From assembly GCA_017413105.1 (NCBI GenBank), contig JAFPVA010000130.1, positions 117,383 to 181,382 of the forward strand: 64,000 nucleotides of DNA, given 5' to 3'. The DNA is from Butyrivibrio sp. (GTDB lineage Bacteria; Bacillota; Clostridia; Lachnospirales; Lachnospiraceae). Position numbers and translations under genes: made by a program. Shown piece after piece: positions 8,250 to 15,900 of this stretch; within the stretch, counting starts at the first letter, position 1; the number at the start of each line of letters is the position of its first letter. Below the pieces are notes generated by a model, which did not search any database, had not been told where the DNA came from, and was given only the letters and a program-made list of their open reading frames with translations.

Positions 8250-11111
8250 TTACTTATTCTCAGGAAGCCAAGCTGTTTCTTTTGATGACTTTTTTACAAA
8301 AGGTCTCTTGATAGCCTGTTTTGCTCCGTTAGGAAGAATAAATTTAAGTTTATCTTCTGCCTTTCTCATTGTAGAAGCATCAGGGTTATCTCTTGTAAGC
8401 TTGATAGCATCAAATTCACAACGTGTTGTGCAAAGACCGCAGCCGATACACTTGTTAGGATCTACAATTGAAGCGCCGCAGCCAAGGCAACGGGATGTTT
8501 CCTTCTTAACCTGCTCTTCTGTAAATACAAGCTTAGTATCACGGAAGGAAAGCTTTCCGTCAGTATTTTTGTTTCCGGCAACCTGACGGCCAACGTGATC
8601 ATAATCCTTAACTGAGATATCATCCTTATCAAGCTCAAGGAAGAAGTTAGGATCACGGCCAATTGTAAGTGAAGAATGAGGCTGTACGAATCTGTGAATT
8701 GACTCAGCGCCCTCTTTTCCACATGCAATAGCATCAATAGCAAATCTTGGTCCATAGAACATATCTCCACCAACGAAGATGTCCGGTACAGTTGTCTGGA
8801 ATGTGATCTTATCTGCAACAGGAGCAGGTCCTTTGAACTCAACCTTCTCATCCTTAAGAAGATCGCCCCAAACTATAGCCTGACCTACAGAGAGAATGAC
8901 ATTCGAACAGGAAATCTCAATAGTCTCATTCTCATCATACTTAGGATCAAATTTACCTTCAGCATTCTTTACCTGAGTACACTTCTTGAATACAATTCCC
9001 TTAACCTTGCCGTTTTCTGTAAGGATCTCCTTAGGGCCCCATCCGCCCTTGAACTCGATTCCTTCAGACTCAGCGAGTTCAATCTCTTCAGGAAGCGCAG
9101 GCATAATGTCTCTTGTCTCAAGAGAAACCTGAGTTATCTTAGGGCTTCCGCAACGAAGCGCAGTACGGCTGACATCAATAGCAACATTACCACCACCGAT
9201 AACTACTGTATCTCCTGTAAGCTTATAGCTCTCATCATCTATAACATCATGAAGAATATCAACGCCCTTAAGTACACCCTCAGCATCCTCTCCGGGAACG
9301 CCGACACCACGTCCGCCCTGACAGCCGATTGCGATATAAAATGCCTTGTAGCCCTGCTCTCTAAGCTCTGTAAGAGTAATATCCTTTCCAACCTCTACTC
9401 CGAGACGGATATCTACTCCAAGCTCTCTAAGAACATCTACCTCTGCTTCAACAACGTCTTTTTCCATTACGAAGGAAGGAATACCATAGGTAACCATTCC
9501 GCCCGGCTTCTTGTTCTTATCAAAGAGTGTTGGCTTGTAGCCCTTAAGAGCAAGATAATATGCACAGGAAATACCTGCAGGACCTGCACCGATGATAGCA
9601 ACCTTCTCGTCAAAGCCGCCGCCAAGCTTAGGAATAACCTTCTTTGGAATGTATCTTGTCTTCGCATTAAGATCACGCATTGCGACGAACTTCTTAACCT
9701 CATCGATTGCAAGGGCCTGATCGATAGTTCCTCTTGTACATGCATCCTCGCAGCGACGATTACATACATGTCCGCAAACAGCAGGAAGTGGATTATACTT
9801 CTTGATAAGAGCAAGTGCCTCATCATATCTTCCCTGGGAAGCCATCTTGATGTAGCCCTGAACAGGAAGATGCGCAGGACAAGCTGTCTTACAAGGAGCT
9901 GTACCTGTCTTGTGAGTATTGATACGGTTAATATCACGGTAATCCTCTGTCCACATCTCCTGTGACCACTTCTGCTCTGATGGAAGAGGCATCTTAGGAT
10001 AAAGGACCTCGCTGCCATCCTTCTTGCAAAGCTTCTGTCCAAGAGTAGCAGCGCCGGCAGGACAAACCTCTACACATCCACCGCAGGCAACACATTTCTC
10101 TTTGCTTACATGTGCAACATAAGCAGAACGTGACATATTAGGTGTGTTAAAGAGCTGTGAAGTACGAAGAGCATAGCAAACATTTACGTTACAGTTACAG
10201 ATAGCAAAGATCTTATCCTGCCCGTCAATATTTGTAATCTGATGAACAAAACCGTTATCCTCAGCCTGCTTGAAAATCTCAAGAGACTCTTCCTTAGTGA
10301 TATAATGGCCATCCTTCTGAGTCTCAACTACATAGTCAGCCATATCGCCAATGGCAATGCACCATCCTTCAGGATCATCAGCACAGCCCTGCTCAAAAGT
10401 CTTTCTAGATCTTCTGCAAGAGCAAGGAGATGCTGCATATTTGCCCTCATACTTATCAAGCCAGTGAGAAATGTGCTCAAGATTGATAGATGAGCCCTGC
10501 ATCTCGATAGCCTTTTCAACTGGGATAACATGCATACCAACACCGGCTCCGCCCATAGGAACCATGTGTGTAAGACCCTCAAGAGGAATACGGCTCATTC
10601 TCTCAAAGAAAGCGCCTGCTTCAGGATGTTCCTCAAGAACCTTGTGGTTCATATTTCCAAACTCAGCTGATCCAGGAACATACATCGGAAGAACATACTG
10701 CTTCTCATGCTTGGCATTCTCATAGTTCCACTCGATAACGCCATTATAGGACATCTCATCCAGCTGCTTCTGAAGCTCTTCTTTTGTATATTCAGGGCAA
10801 AGAGCGGCAATCTCATCAAAAGTCTTGGGATTTCGCTTCTCCATCTTAAGCGCGATTTCACACTGCTCGTCAGTAATAAGATTATAAAGGCCCCAATACT
10901 CAGGACTTTCCTTTGTAATCTTTTCAATTCCAAGTTTAATGTTCTTTCTGTCTGTTACAGCCTTTGAAAATCTGGCAAGAGGCTCACGGAAAGGAGCATT
11001 CATGTCTACAGTATCAGGAATAATGCCTGCTCTGGGATCCTCTCTGTTTCTGTTGGGATCCAGTGAATAGGTGGTCTCCAGATCCTTCATGTCAAATTTG
11101 TTCATATCCAT
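8250..11111 (-). CDS. Large Fe-S flavoprotein: ferredoxin-like N-terminus fused to a GltD-like NAD(P)/FAD oxidoreductase
   Basis: A 953-residue multidomain redox protein. Residues 1-220 include a helix-turn-helix-like segment (TYKEELQKQLDEM region). A cysteine cluster follows (C230, C232, then C305, C307, C312), then a 4Fe-4S ferredoxin motif (KCVACGGCVEVCPAGA, 339-354). From about 400 it is a glutamate-synthase-small-subunit type module: the Fer4_20 cluster domain (PCKTACPAHLPVQGYI), an FAD site (AIIGAGPAGISCAYYL) and an NAD(P) site (VVIGGGNVAIDVS). A final 4Fe-4S pair follows near residues 880-905 (CIGCGLCTTRCEFDAI). It is not NfnB, which is encoded at 58726. The gene starts 47 bases after hypA with its own GAGGG site. 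The substrate is unknown; an electron-transfer role tied to a nickel enzyme is inference from context. Confidence 0.85.
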   Translation of the reverse strand: MDMNKFDMKDLETTYSLDPNRNREDPRAGIIPDTVDMNAPFREPLARFSKAVTDRKNIKLGIEKITKESPEYWGLYNLITDEQCEIALKMEKRNPKTFDEIAALCPEYTKEELQKQLDEMSYNGVIEWNYENAKHEKQYVLPMYVPGSAEFGNMNHKVLEEHPEAGAFFERMSRIPLEGLTHMVPMGGAGVGMHVIPVEKAIEMQGSSINLEHISHWLDKYEGKYAASPCSCRRSRKTFEQGCADDPEGWCIAIGDMADYVVETQKDGHYITKEESLEIFKQAEDNGFVHQITNIDGQDKIFAICNCNVNVCYALRTSQLFNTPNMSRSAYVAHVSKEKCVACGGCVEVCPAGAATLGQKLCKKDGSEVLYPKMPLPSEQKWSQEMWTEDYRDINRINTHKTGTAPCKTACPAHLPVQGYIKMASQGRYDEALALIKKYNPLPAVCGHVCNRRCEDACTRGTIDQALAIDEVKKFVAMRDLNAKTRYIPKKVIPKLGGGFDEKVAIIGAGPAGISCAYYLALKGYKPTLFDKNKKPGGMVTYGIPSFVMEKDVVEAEVDVLRELGVDIRLGVEVGKDITLTELREQGYKAFYIAIGCQGGRGVGVPGEDAEGVLKGVDILHDVIDDESYKLTGDTVVIGGGNVAIDVSRTALRCGSPKITQVSLETRDIMPALPEEIELAESEGIEFKGGWGPKEILTENGKVKGIVFKKCTQVKNAEGKFDPKYDENETIEISCSNVILSVGQAIVWGDLLKDEKVEFKGPAPVADKITFQTTVPDIFVGGDMFYGPRFAIDAIACGKEGAESIHRFVQPHSSLTIGRDPNFFLELDKDDISVKDYDHVGRQVAGNKNTDGKLSFRDTKLVFTEEQVKKETSRCLGCGASIVDPNKCIGCGLCTTRCEFDAIKLTRDNPDASTMRKAEDKLKFILPNGAKQAIKRPFVKKSSKETAWLPENK

Positions 11112-11158
11112 TGTTTATACCCTCGTCTTTCTATTGGTAAACTCTTTCCTTTTTTACA

Positions 11159-11503
11159 TCAAGTTGCCGCTATCTCTTTTATCATGAATTCATTCCCCTT
11201 TAAGAGATATGTATGTTTACTGCCACAATGGGGGCAGATTTTACCATAAGTAACTGTCTCATATTCCTTTTTGCAATCTTCGCAAAACGTGACTGCAGGA
11301 AGCGTTTCTATAATAAGTTCTGAATCCTTCATAAGCTCTGTTCTGTCAGCCGCCCATTTCCAGGCATCAGTTAAAAGAGAAGGAACTACACCGGAAACTT
11401 CGCCCAGCTGCAAAGTAACCGAATGAATCTTCTCAAGTTCATTCTCTTTACCAAGTTCTGTCAGATCATCTATTATACGGAAAACTACACCTAATTCATG
11501 CAT
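11159..11503 (-). CDS. hypA: Hydrogenase/urease nickel incorporation protein HypA
   Basis: A 114-residue nickel chaperone. I chose the ATG at 11503 so that the protein starts MHE; the N-terminal His2 is the known nickel ligand of this family. An upstream TTG at 11509 is in frame but would bury that His, while AGGA lies 7 bases before the ATG. The zinc site is C74-x2-C77 and C90-x2-C93. HypA works with HypB (next gene upstream, separated by a terminator) to load nickel into [NiFe] hydrogenase or urease. No structural hydrogenase, urease or other hyp gene is in the window. Confidence 0.95.
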   Translation of the reverse strand: MHELGVVFRIIDDLTELGKENELEKIHSVTLQLGEVSGVVPSLLTDAWKWAADRTELMKDSELIIETLPAVTFCEDCKKEYETVTYGKICPHCGSKHTYLLKGNEFMIKEIAAT

Positions 11504-11539
11504 ACTCAAATCCTATATTAACGACCAAAATTATGGTCA

Positions 11540-11595
11540 AAAAAACCGTTCGATAAAATAAGGATATAGATAAACTCCCCATGTTTATCGAACGG
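11540..11595 (-). terminator. Terminator between hypB and hypA
   Basis: Perfect 12-bp inverted repeat CCGTTCGATAAA ... TTTATCGAACGG, followed on the minus strand by a run of seven T. It suggests hypA and the flavoprotein gene are transcribed partly independently of hypB. Confidence 0.8.
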
Positions 11596-11625
11596 CATCT
11601 CCATTTCTATCGCCTAAAAGAGGTT

Positions 11626-12294
11626 TTATTTCATTGCCTCGTCAATATTGGCTGAAAGCCAGTCAGCCCACTCCTGCATTCCTTCTCCGGTCTTGGCACA
11701 GATTGGAATGATCTTGGCATTAGGGTTTCTAAATAATATATTTTCTTTACACTTCTCAAGATCAAAGTCAAAATATGGCATAACATCAATCTTGTTTATA
11801 AGTACAACATCACAAATAGAAAACATAAGCGGATACTTAAGGGGCTTATCATGTCCCTCCGGAACAGAAAGTATCATGGCATTTTTGGTGCTGCCAGTAT
11901 CAAATTCTGCAGGACAAACAAGATTTCCAACATTCTCAAGGATTGCAAAATCCACATCCTCTACGCCAAGTTCGTGGATACCCTGTCTTGTCATATCTGC
12001 ATCCAGATGGCACATTCCACCTGTATGAAGCTGAATAGCCTTAACTCCCGTCGCTGCTATTGTCTTGGCATCCACATCTGAATCAATATCAGCTTCCATA
12101 ACACCAATTCTGTACTTATCCTTTAGAAGCTCAATTGTTCTTGTCAAAGTAGTTGTCTTGCCGGATCCCGGAGATGACATAAGATTTAAAAGAAATGTCT
12201 TGGACTCCTTTAATTCTCCGCGCAACTTATCTGCATCCTGGTCATTACTCTCAAAAATGCTTCTTTTTACTTCTATTACTCTTACGTTATCCAT
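11626..12294 (-). CDS. hypB: Hydrogenase nickel incorporation GTPase HypB
   Basis: A 222-residue G3E-family GTPase that drives nickel insertion. The P-loop is SSPGSGKTTT (residues 40-49). The metal-site region has HTGGMCHLDADM, followed by LENVGNLVCPAEFDTG and the guanine-specificity motif NKIDVM. The His-rich nickel-storage N-terminus of some HypBs is absent. The start at 12294 is set by AGGAGG; a longer frame to 12354 lacks a ribosome site. It has its own promoter (12326-12354), with a palindrome over the -10, and its own terminator. Confidence 0.96.
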   Translation of the reverse strand: MDNVRVIEVKRSIFESNDQDADKLRGELKESKTFLLNLMSSPGSGKTTTLTRTIELLKDKYRIGVMEADIDSDVDAKTIAATGVKAIQLHTGGMCHLDADMTRQGIHELGVEDVDFAILENVGNLVCPAEFDTGSTKNAMILSVPEGHDKPLKYPLMFSICDVVLINKIDVMPYFDFDLEKCKENILFRNPNAKIIPICAKTGEGMQEWADWLSANIDEAMK

Positions 12295-12321
12295 TTGGTC
12301 CTCCTGAAACAAATAATTAAT

Positions 12322-12354
12322 GATAATTATCTGTTCCATATAAACATTAGTCAA
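12322..12354 (-). promoter_or_regulatory. Promoter of hypB with overlapping palindrome
   Basis: Minus-strand TTGACT (12349-12354) and GATAAT (12326-12331) with a 17-base spacer. The -10 is part of the perfect palindrome GATAATTATC (12322-12331), which resembles a half of a Fur-family operator. Metal-responsive control is a guess. Confidence 0.5.
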
Positions 12355-12364
12355 TAAATATCAT

Positions 12365-12395
12365 ACAGGTGTCATACCAGAAGTATGGCACCTGT
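12365..12395 (-). terminator. Hairpin downstream of the membrane-protein gene
   Basis: 13-bp stem ACAGGTGCCATAC / GTATGACACCTGT (one G-U pair) with a 5-base loop. The following ATGATATTTATT is only moderately T-rich, so terminator strength is uncertain. It lies just upstream of the hypB promoter. Confidence 0.6.
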
Positions 12396-12409
12396 AATAT
12401 TCCTTAGCA

Positions 12410-13531
12410 TTAAACCTCAGCTCTCTCCATAGCAAGCTTGAAGTCCTTTGTATCAACAAATACTTCGTTAGCATAAGGGTTCTTGCCCATTTTAACAGAT
12501 CTCTTGATGATCTCTGCAATGCAGATAACGTTGATAGCAATTGAAAGGATAGCCACAACGCCCTGTGCTGTAGGATTAGCAGTAATGCCCATGGCTGCAA
12601 TTGCCTCGCCTGCAGCTGCTGTCTTGCCCTGGCCCTGATTGTAAAGGTCAATAGCCTTTGAGTAAAGATCCATTGTTGTGATACCGTTCTTTGTAGCGCC
12701 GCCGTAAACTGAAGGAAGAGCTGCTGCAAACTTGGAGCTAAGCTGGAATGCTGGAACTACCTGAGCCCACATGCACCAGATAGCAAGTGTATTGGCACGG
12801 TTCTGAATCCATGCTCCCTTGTTCCAGAATGCATTAGCAAATGTAGGAGCAAGAAGAAGTGCAACACCGCAGTACCATGAGTGTGTAGGAAGGTTGAGGT
12901 ATGTGTACTCGAAGTTCCATACATCATAAGCTACGATGAACCATACACACATATCAGGCCAAAGCATATCTGCGTGATTCTTGTCCTTGGATGTGTAAAG
13001 ATGTACACAACCTGTCATACAGAAGATGTTGATCATACCTGCTAAGGCATTAACAACATTCCACCATCCGCCATAGATGAATACACCTTCGTTTGATGCC
13101 CACCATGCTCCTGAAAGGTCACCGGTGATCTTAGCTGCTGCAAGAGCAGACTCCATATCAGAAACATTAGCAATCATAATGTTGGCTGCAACAATGAACC
13201 ATGGGAACCAGGCAAACCATTTCTCTTTGCCGATGCCCCATTTGTACTTGATCATCATGAAGCCTACGCAGCCGATATCAGCAGCATAAAGTTTGAAATA
13301 ATGGAACCATCCGTCCATGAATGCAACAGTTGGATTGGCCTTGCCGCCAAACATTCCCAAATGTGCAAGAATGAAATATACAGTAAGAATACATGGAATT
13401 ACAACAAAAACAAGAATTCCTCCGGTTTTGGTCCTACGACCGATCTCATTCATAAGAATAAGACCACAAAATACCAACACCCAACCAATGAGCTGCATTG
13501 CAGCATGGTTACTATAAAGTTGGAATAACAT
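12410..13531 (-). CDS. Polytopic membrane protein of unknown function (DUF5692-like)
   Basis: A 373-residue protein with about nine to ten hydrophobic segments, very rich in Trp, Tyr and Phe (for example WKxAxW-like runs: KWFAWFPWFIVAANIM, GGWWNVVNALAGM). I do not recognise a functional motif; the opening residues and repeated aromatic belts recall the family annotated DUF5692 in Clostridia, a memory-based guess. The ATG at 13531 follows GGAGG, and it has its own promoter. It lies next to hypB but is separated from it by a hairpin and a promoter. It could be a transporter or a membrane-embedded electron carrier; nothing in the sequence decides. Confidence 0.8.
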   Translation of the reverse strand: MLFQLYSNHAAMQLIGWVLVFCGLILMNEIGRRTKTGGILVFVVIPCILTVYFILAHLGMFGGKANPTVAFMDGWFHYFKLYAADIGCVGFMMIKYKWGIGKEKWFAWFPWFIVAANIMIANVSDMESALAAAKITGDLSGAWWASNEGVFIYGGWWNVVNALAGMINIFCMTGCVHLYTSKDKNHADMLWPDMCVWFIVAYDVWNFEYTYLNLPTHSWYCGVALLLAPTFANAFWNKGAWIQNRANTLAIWCMWAQVVPAFQLSSKFAAALPSVYGGATKNGITTMDLYSKAIDLYNQGQGKTAAAGEAIAAMGITANPTAQGVVAILSIAINVICIAEIIKRSVKMGKNPYANEVFVDTKDFKLAMERAEV

Positions 13532-13591
13532 ATAAAAGCCTCCTTTTTATTGATATTGCATTTATTTCTCTGCAATACGTGATATATATTT

Positions 13592-13620
13592 ATATTAGCA
13601 TATTGCACAACATCATTCAA
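13592..13620 (-). promoter_or_regulatory. Promoter of the DUF5692-like gene
   Basis: Minus-strand TTGAAT (13615-13620) and TAATAT (13592-13597) with a 17-base spacer, about 60 bases upstream of the start codon. Confidence 0.5.
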
Positions 13621-13723
13621 TAATACGGAAGCGCATTTTAGCAAAGTGGGGCACTGACTTTTTTGGATTTAGTTTCCTGTTGTATACTCCTATTTGAAAT
13701 AAAAAGAAAAATGTCACACAATT

Positions 13724-15139
13724 TCATTTAAACAATTTTCTTTTTCTGTCAATCATTTCCTGAAGGTTTTCCATGTAGAGAGGAACATCCTTTACATTGT
13801 CACATCGCTCGATCCTGCCTCCGCCATATACTCTTTTTGTGACAGTACCTGCGCCTAAGGCAACTATTGACTGCACTTCTTCATTTATAAGTATATTGTA
13901 GATACCGGCTTTTCCCTCTCTTGCATATCCTGTATTTTCAAAATTTCCACTAATGTTTTTTTGTCTATAGAGATAATAAGGTGTAAGCCCCATATCTCTC
14001 GCACCCTTTGCGGCAATTTCCATCATCTCTTCTGTATTGTTTATTGACTGTAGGATTGGAACCTTAAGCTCTCCCTTTATTTCCTTTTCATGAAGGACTT
14101 CATATAGTTTTGATCCACGCTTAATCGCAAGGGAATGAACGGTAAGATCATCCGGCGAAAGCTTTTTTATCTCTTCAATCGTATGTGAAACCTCAAGAGC
14201 TGTCTCTCCAGGAAGACCGAGAATAATATCCATATTGATATTATCAAAGCCCTCTTCCCTAGCCATATTAAAAGCATCTACAAGCTGCGCGACAGTGTGT
14301 CTTCTTCCGATAAGCTTAAGCGTTTCATCATTCATGGTCTGGGGATTTACGGAAATCCTGTCAACTCCCATTTTTTTCATTGCACGTAGCTTTTCTCTTG
14401 TAATGGAATCAGGTCTTCCGGATTCTACGGTAAACTCCTTAACCTTTGACATATCAAGCTTATCTTTCAGATAACCAATAAGCCTCTCAAGCTGATGAGG
14501 TTCAAGTGTTGTGGGAGTTCCGCCACCGATATAGATGGTATCCAAAGTCTTTGTTGCAAAATTCTCCGCAACGTAATCAATCTCTTTTTCAAGGCATGAC
14601 AAATAATCATCCACCATATTCTTGTAAGAGACAATAGGATAAGAAGTAAAGGAACAATAAAGACATGTAGTAGGACAGAAAGGAATACCGATATAGAGGC
14701 TATAGCCGTTCTCATAATCAATACCTTTAAGAACTTCTTTTTCCCTATGAGCAATCTCAAGACAGAGTTTTGTCTTTTCATCACTTACAAAATAGGTATT
14801 CTTCATAAGTGATTCAACCTCGGCATCATTCTTACCTTCTTCCATAAAACTCATGGCTATTCTGGTGGGACGAATGCCTGTTAAGTTTCCCCAGGGAAGT
14901 TTTTTACCGGTTTCCCCGGAAAGTTCTTCGTAGATGGTCTTTTTTAACTGATTCTTTTCTATGTGTTCAATACCGGAGTATGAATAAACTTCATCCTTAT
15001 CCGTTATCTTTGCTTCTTTCTCGGGAAAAGAGCCTTTTTCTCCTGGAAGCACCATTATCTCCTCCTCAGGATAAAAAGCTTTAAATAAAGAATGAACATC
15101 ATACTGATACTTATCAAAATCCAAATAAATTACTATCAT
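13724..15139 (-). CDS. hemZ: Radical SAM coproporphyrinogen dehydrogenase HemZ-like
   Basis: A 471-residue radical SAM protein. The cluster motif is CPTTCLYCSF (CxxxCxxC), about 165 residues in, followed by IYIGGGTPTTL and the SAM-binding IILGLPGET motif, as in HemN/HemZ proteins. The N-terminal extension of about 150 residues (starting MIVIYLDFDKYQYDVHSLF) is the feature that marks the HemZ branch of Clostridia. HemN-family members oxidise coproporphyrinogen III without oxygen, but HemZ-type proteins may instead have other roles in anaerobes that lack a full haem pathway. It lies 27 bases after the MBL hydrolase gene in the rel operon. Confidence 0.88.
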   Translation of the reverse strand: MIVIYLDFDKYQYDVHSLFKAFYPEEEIMVLPGEKGSFPEKEAKITDKDEVYSYSGIEHIEKNQLKKTIYEELSGETGKKLPWGNLTGIRPTRIAMSFMEEGKNDAEVESLMKNTYFVSDEKTKLCLEIAHREKEVLKGIDYENGYSLYIGIPFCPTTCLYCSFTSYPIVSYKNMVDDYLSCLEKEIDYVAENFATKTLDTIYIGGGTPTTLEPHQLERLIGYLKDKLDMSKVKEFTVESGRPDSITREKLRAMKKMGVDRISVNPQTMNDETLKLIGRRHTVAQLVDAFNMAREEGFDNINMDIILGLPGETALEVSHTIEEIKKLSPDDLTVHSLAIKRGSKLYEVLHEKEIKGELKVPILQSINNTEEMMEIAAKGARDMGLTPYYLYRQKNISGNFENTGYAREGKAGIYNILINEEVQSIVALGAGTVTKRVYGGGRIERCDNVKDVPLYMENLQEMIDRKRKLFK

Positions 15140-15166
15140 ATATAAATCTTTCTTATTAAAATTTTT

Positions 15167-15847
15167 TTAGAAAAAATCACTTCCGGCATATTCGCCGCAG
15201 AAAGGATTGTATTCCTTCTCATGCCCAATCGTAGTCATCTCTCCGTGCCCAGGATAACACAAAGTGTCATCCGGAAGCACAAAAAGCTTTTCACGGATTG
15301 ATCTTATAAGTTCACTGGTAGAGCTTGTTGGAAAATCAGTTCTTCCCACAGATTCCTCAAACAATGTATCTCCACATATAAGTATCTTGTTTTCCTCAAA
15401 GAAATAACAGCAACCTCCTGAGGTGTGACCTGGCGTTGCAATCAATCTGCATTTTAAGCCCGCCGCTTCAATTTCATCACCGTCTCTGTACAAAATATCA
15501 GGAGAAATCTTTAGGTGAGTCCCAAAATCATTGGAAAGGTTTAGATATGGATCCTTGCACATAGCCATTTCTTTTTCGTAGCAGCCTATCTTTGCTCCGG
15601 TAAGATTCCTAATCTCCTCTGCACCGCCTATATGGTCAAAGTGCCCATGGGTAAGAAGAATAAGATCAACGACAAATCCTTTCCCAGAAAGTGATTCATA
15701 TATCTTATCTCCTCTGTCTGCAGGGTCAAAAAGAATTCCATGCTTTTTCCCACTTTCATCAGAAGTATCTTCATCAAATACAAAAAAGCAGTTTGTGGCA
15801 CACATGCCAAGAGTCATTGACCCCACCTTGATATTCTTTATCCCCAT
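15167..15847 (-). CDS. Metallo-beta-lactamase fold hydrolase (glyoxalase II-like)
   Basis: A 226-residue hydrolase. It has the metal motif THGHFDHIGG (HxHxDH), a downstream His in ATPGHTSGG, an Asp in ICGDTLFEESVGRTD, and a final His in YPGHGEMTTIG, a complete two-metal site. This set is typical of hydroxyacylglutathione hydrolase-like proteins. The true substrate is unknown. It lies between rel and hemZ, an order common in Clostridia, and is probably translated from the same message. The rel stop codon and terminator hairpin are 40 bases upstream. Confidence 0.9.
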   Translation of the reverse strand: MGIKNIKVGSMTLGMCATNCFFVFDEDTSDESGKKHGILFDPADRGDKIYESLSGKGFVVDLILLTHGHFDHIGGAEEIRNLTGAKIGCYEKEMAMCKDPYLNLSNDFGTHLKISPDILYRDGDEIEAAGLKCRLIATPGHTSGGCCYFFEENKILICGDTLFEESVGRTDFPTSSTSELIRSIREKLFVLPDDTLCYPGHGEMTTIGHEKEYNPFCGEYAGSDFF

Positions 15848-15873
15848 ATACTCTTTTCCTTTCTTTTTAGTTT

Positions 15874-15900
15874 AAAAAAACCACAGTTTTAGCCTGTGGT
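15874..15900 (-). terminator. Terminator overlapping the 3' end of rel
   Basis: Minus-strand stem ACCACAG / CTGTGGT followed by seven T. The rel stop codon TAA lies in the loop, so the last two sense codons (Thr, Gly) form the left arm. The next gene in the operon is 26 bases further on, so this may be a leaky attenuator. Confidence 0.75.

Noticed and set aside
9249-9965. Plus-strand frame of 238 codons opposite the Fe-S flavoprotein
   Set aside because: Antisense shadow of a strongly conserved gene; no start signals.
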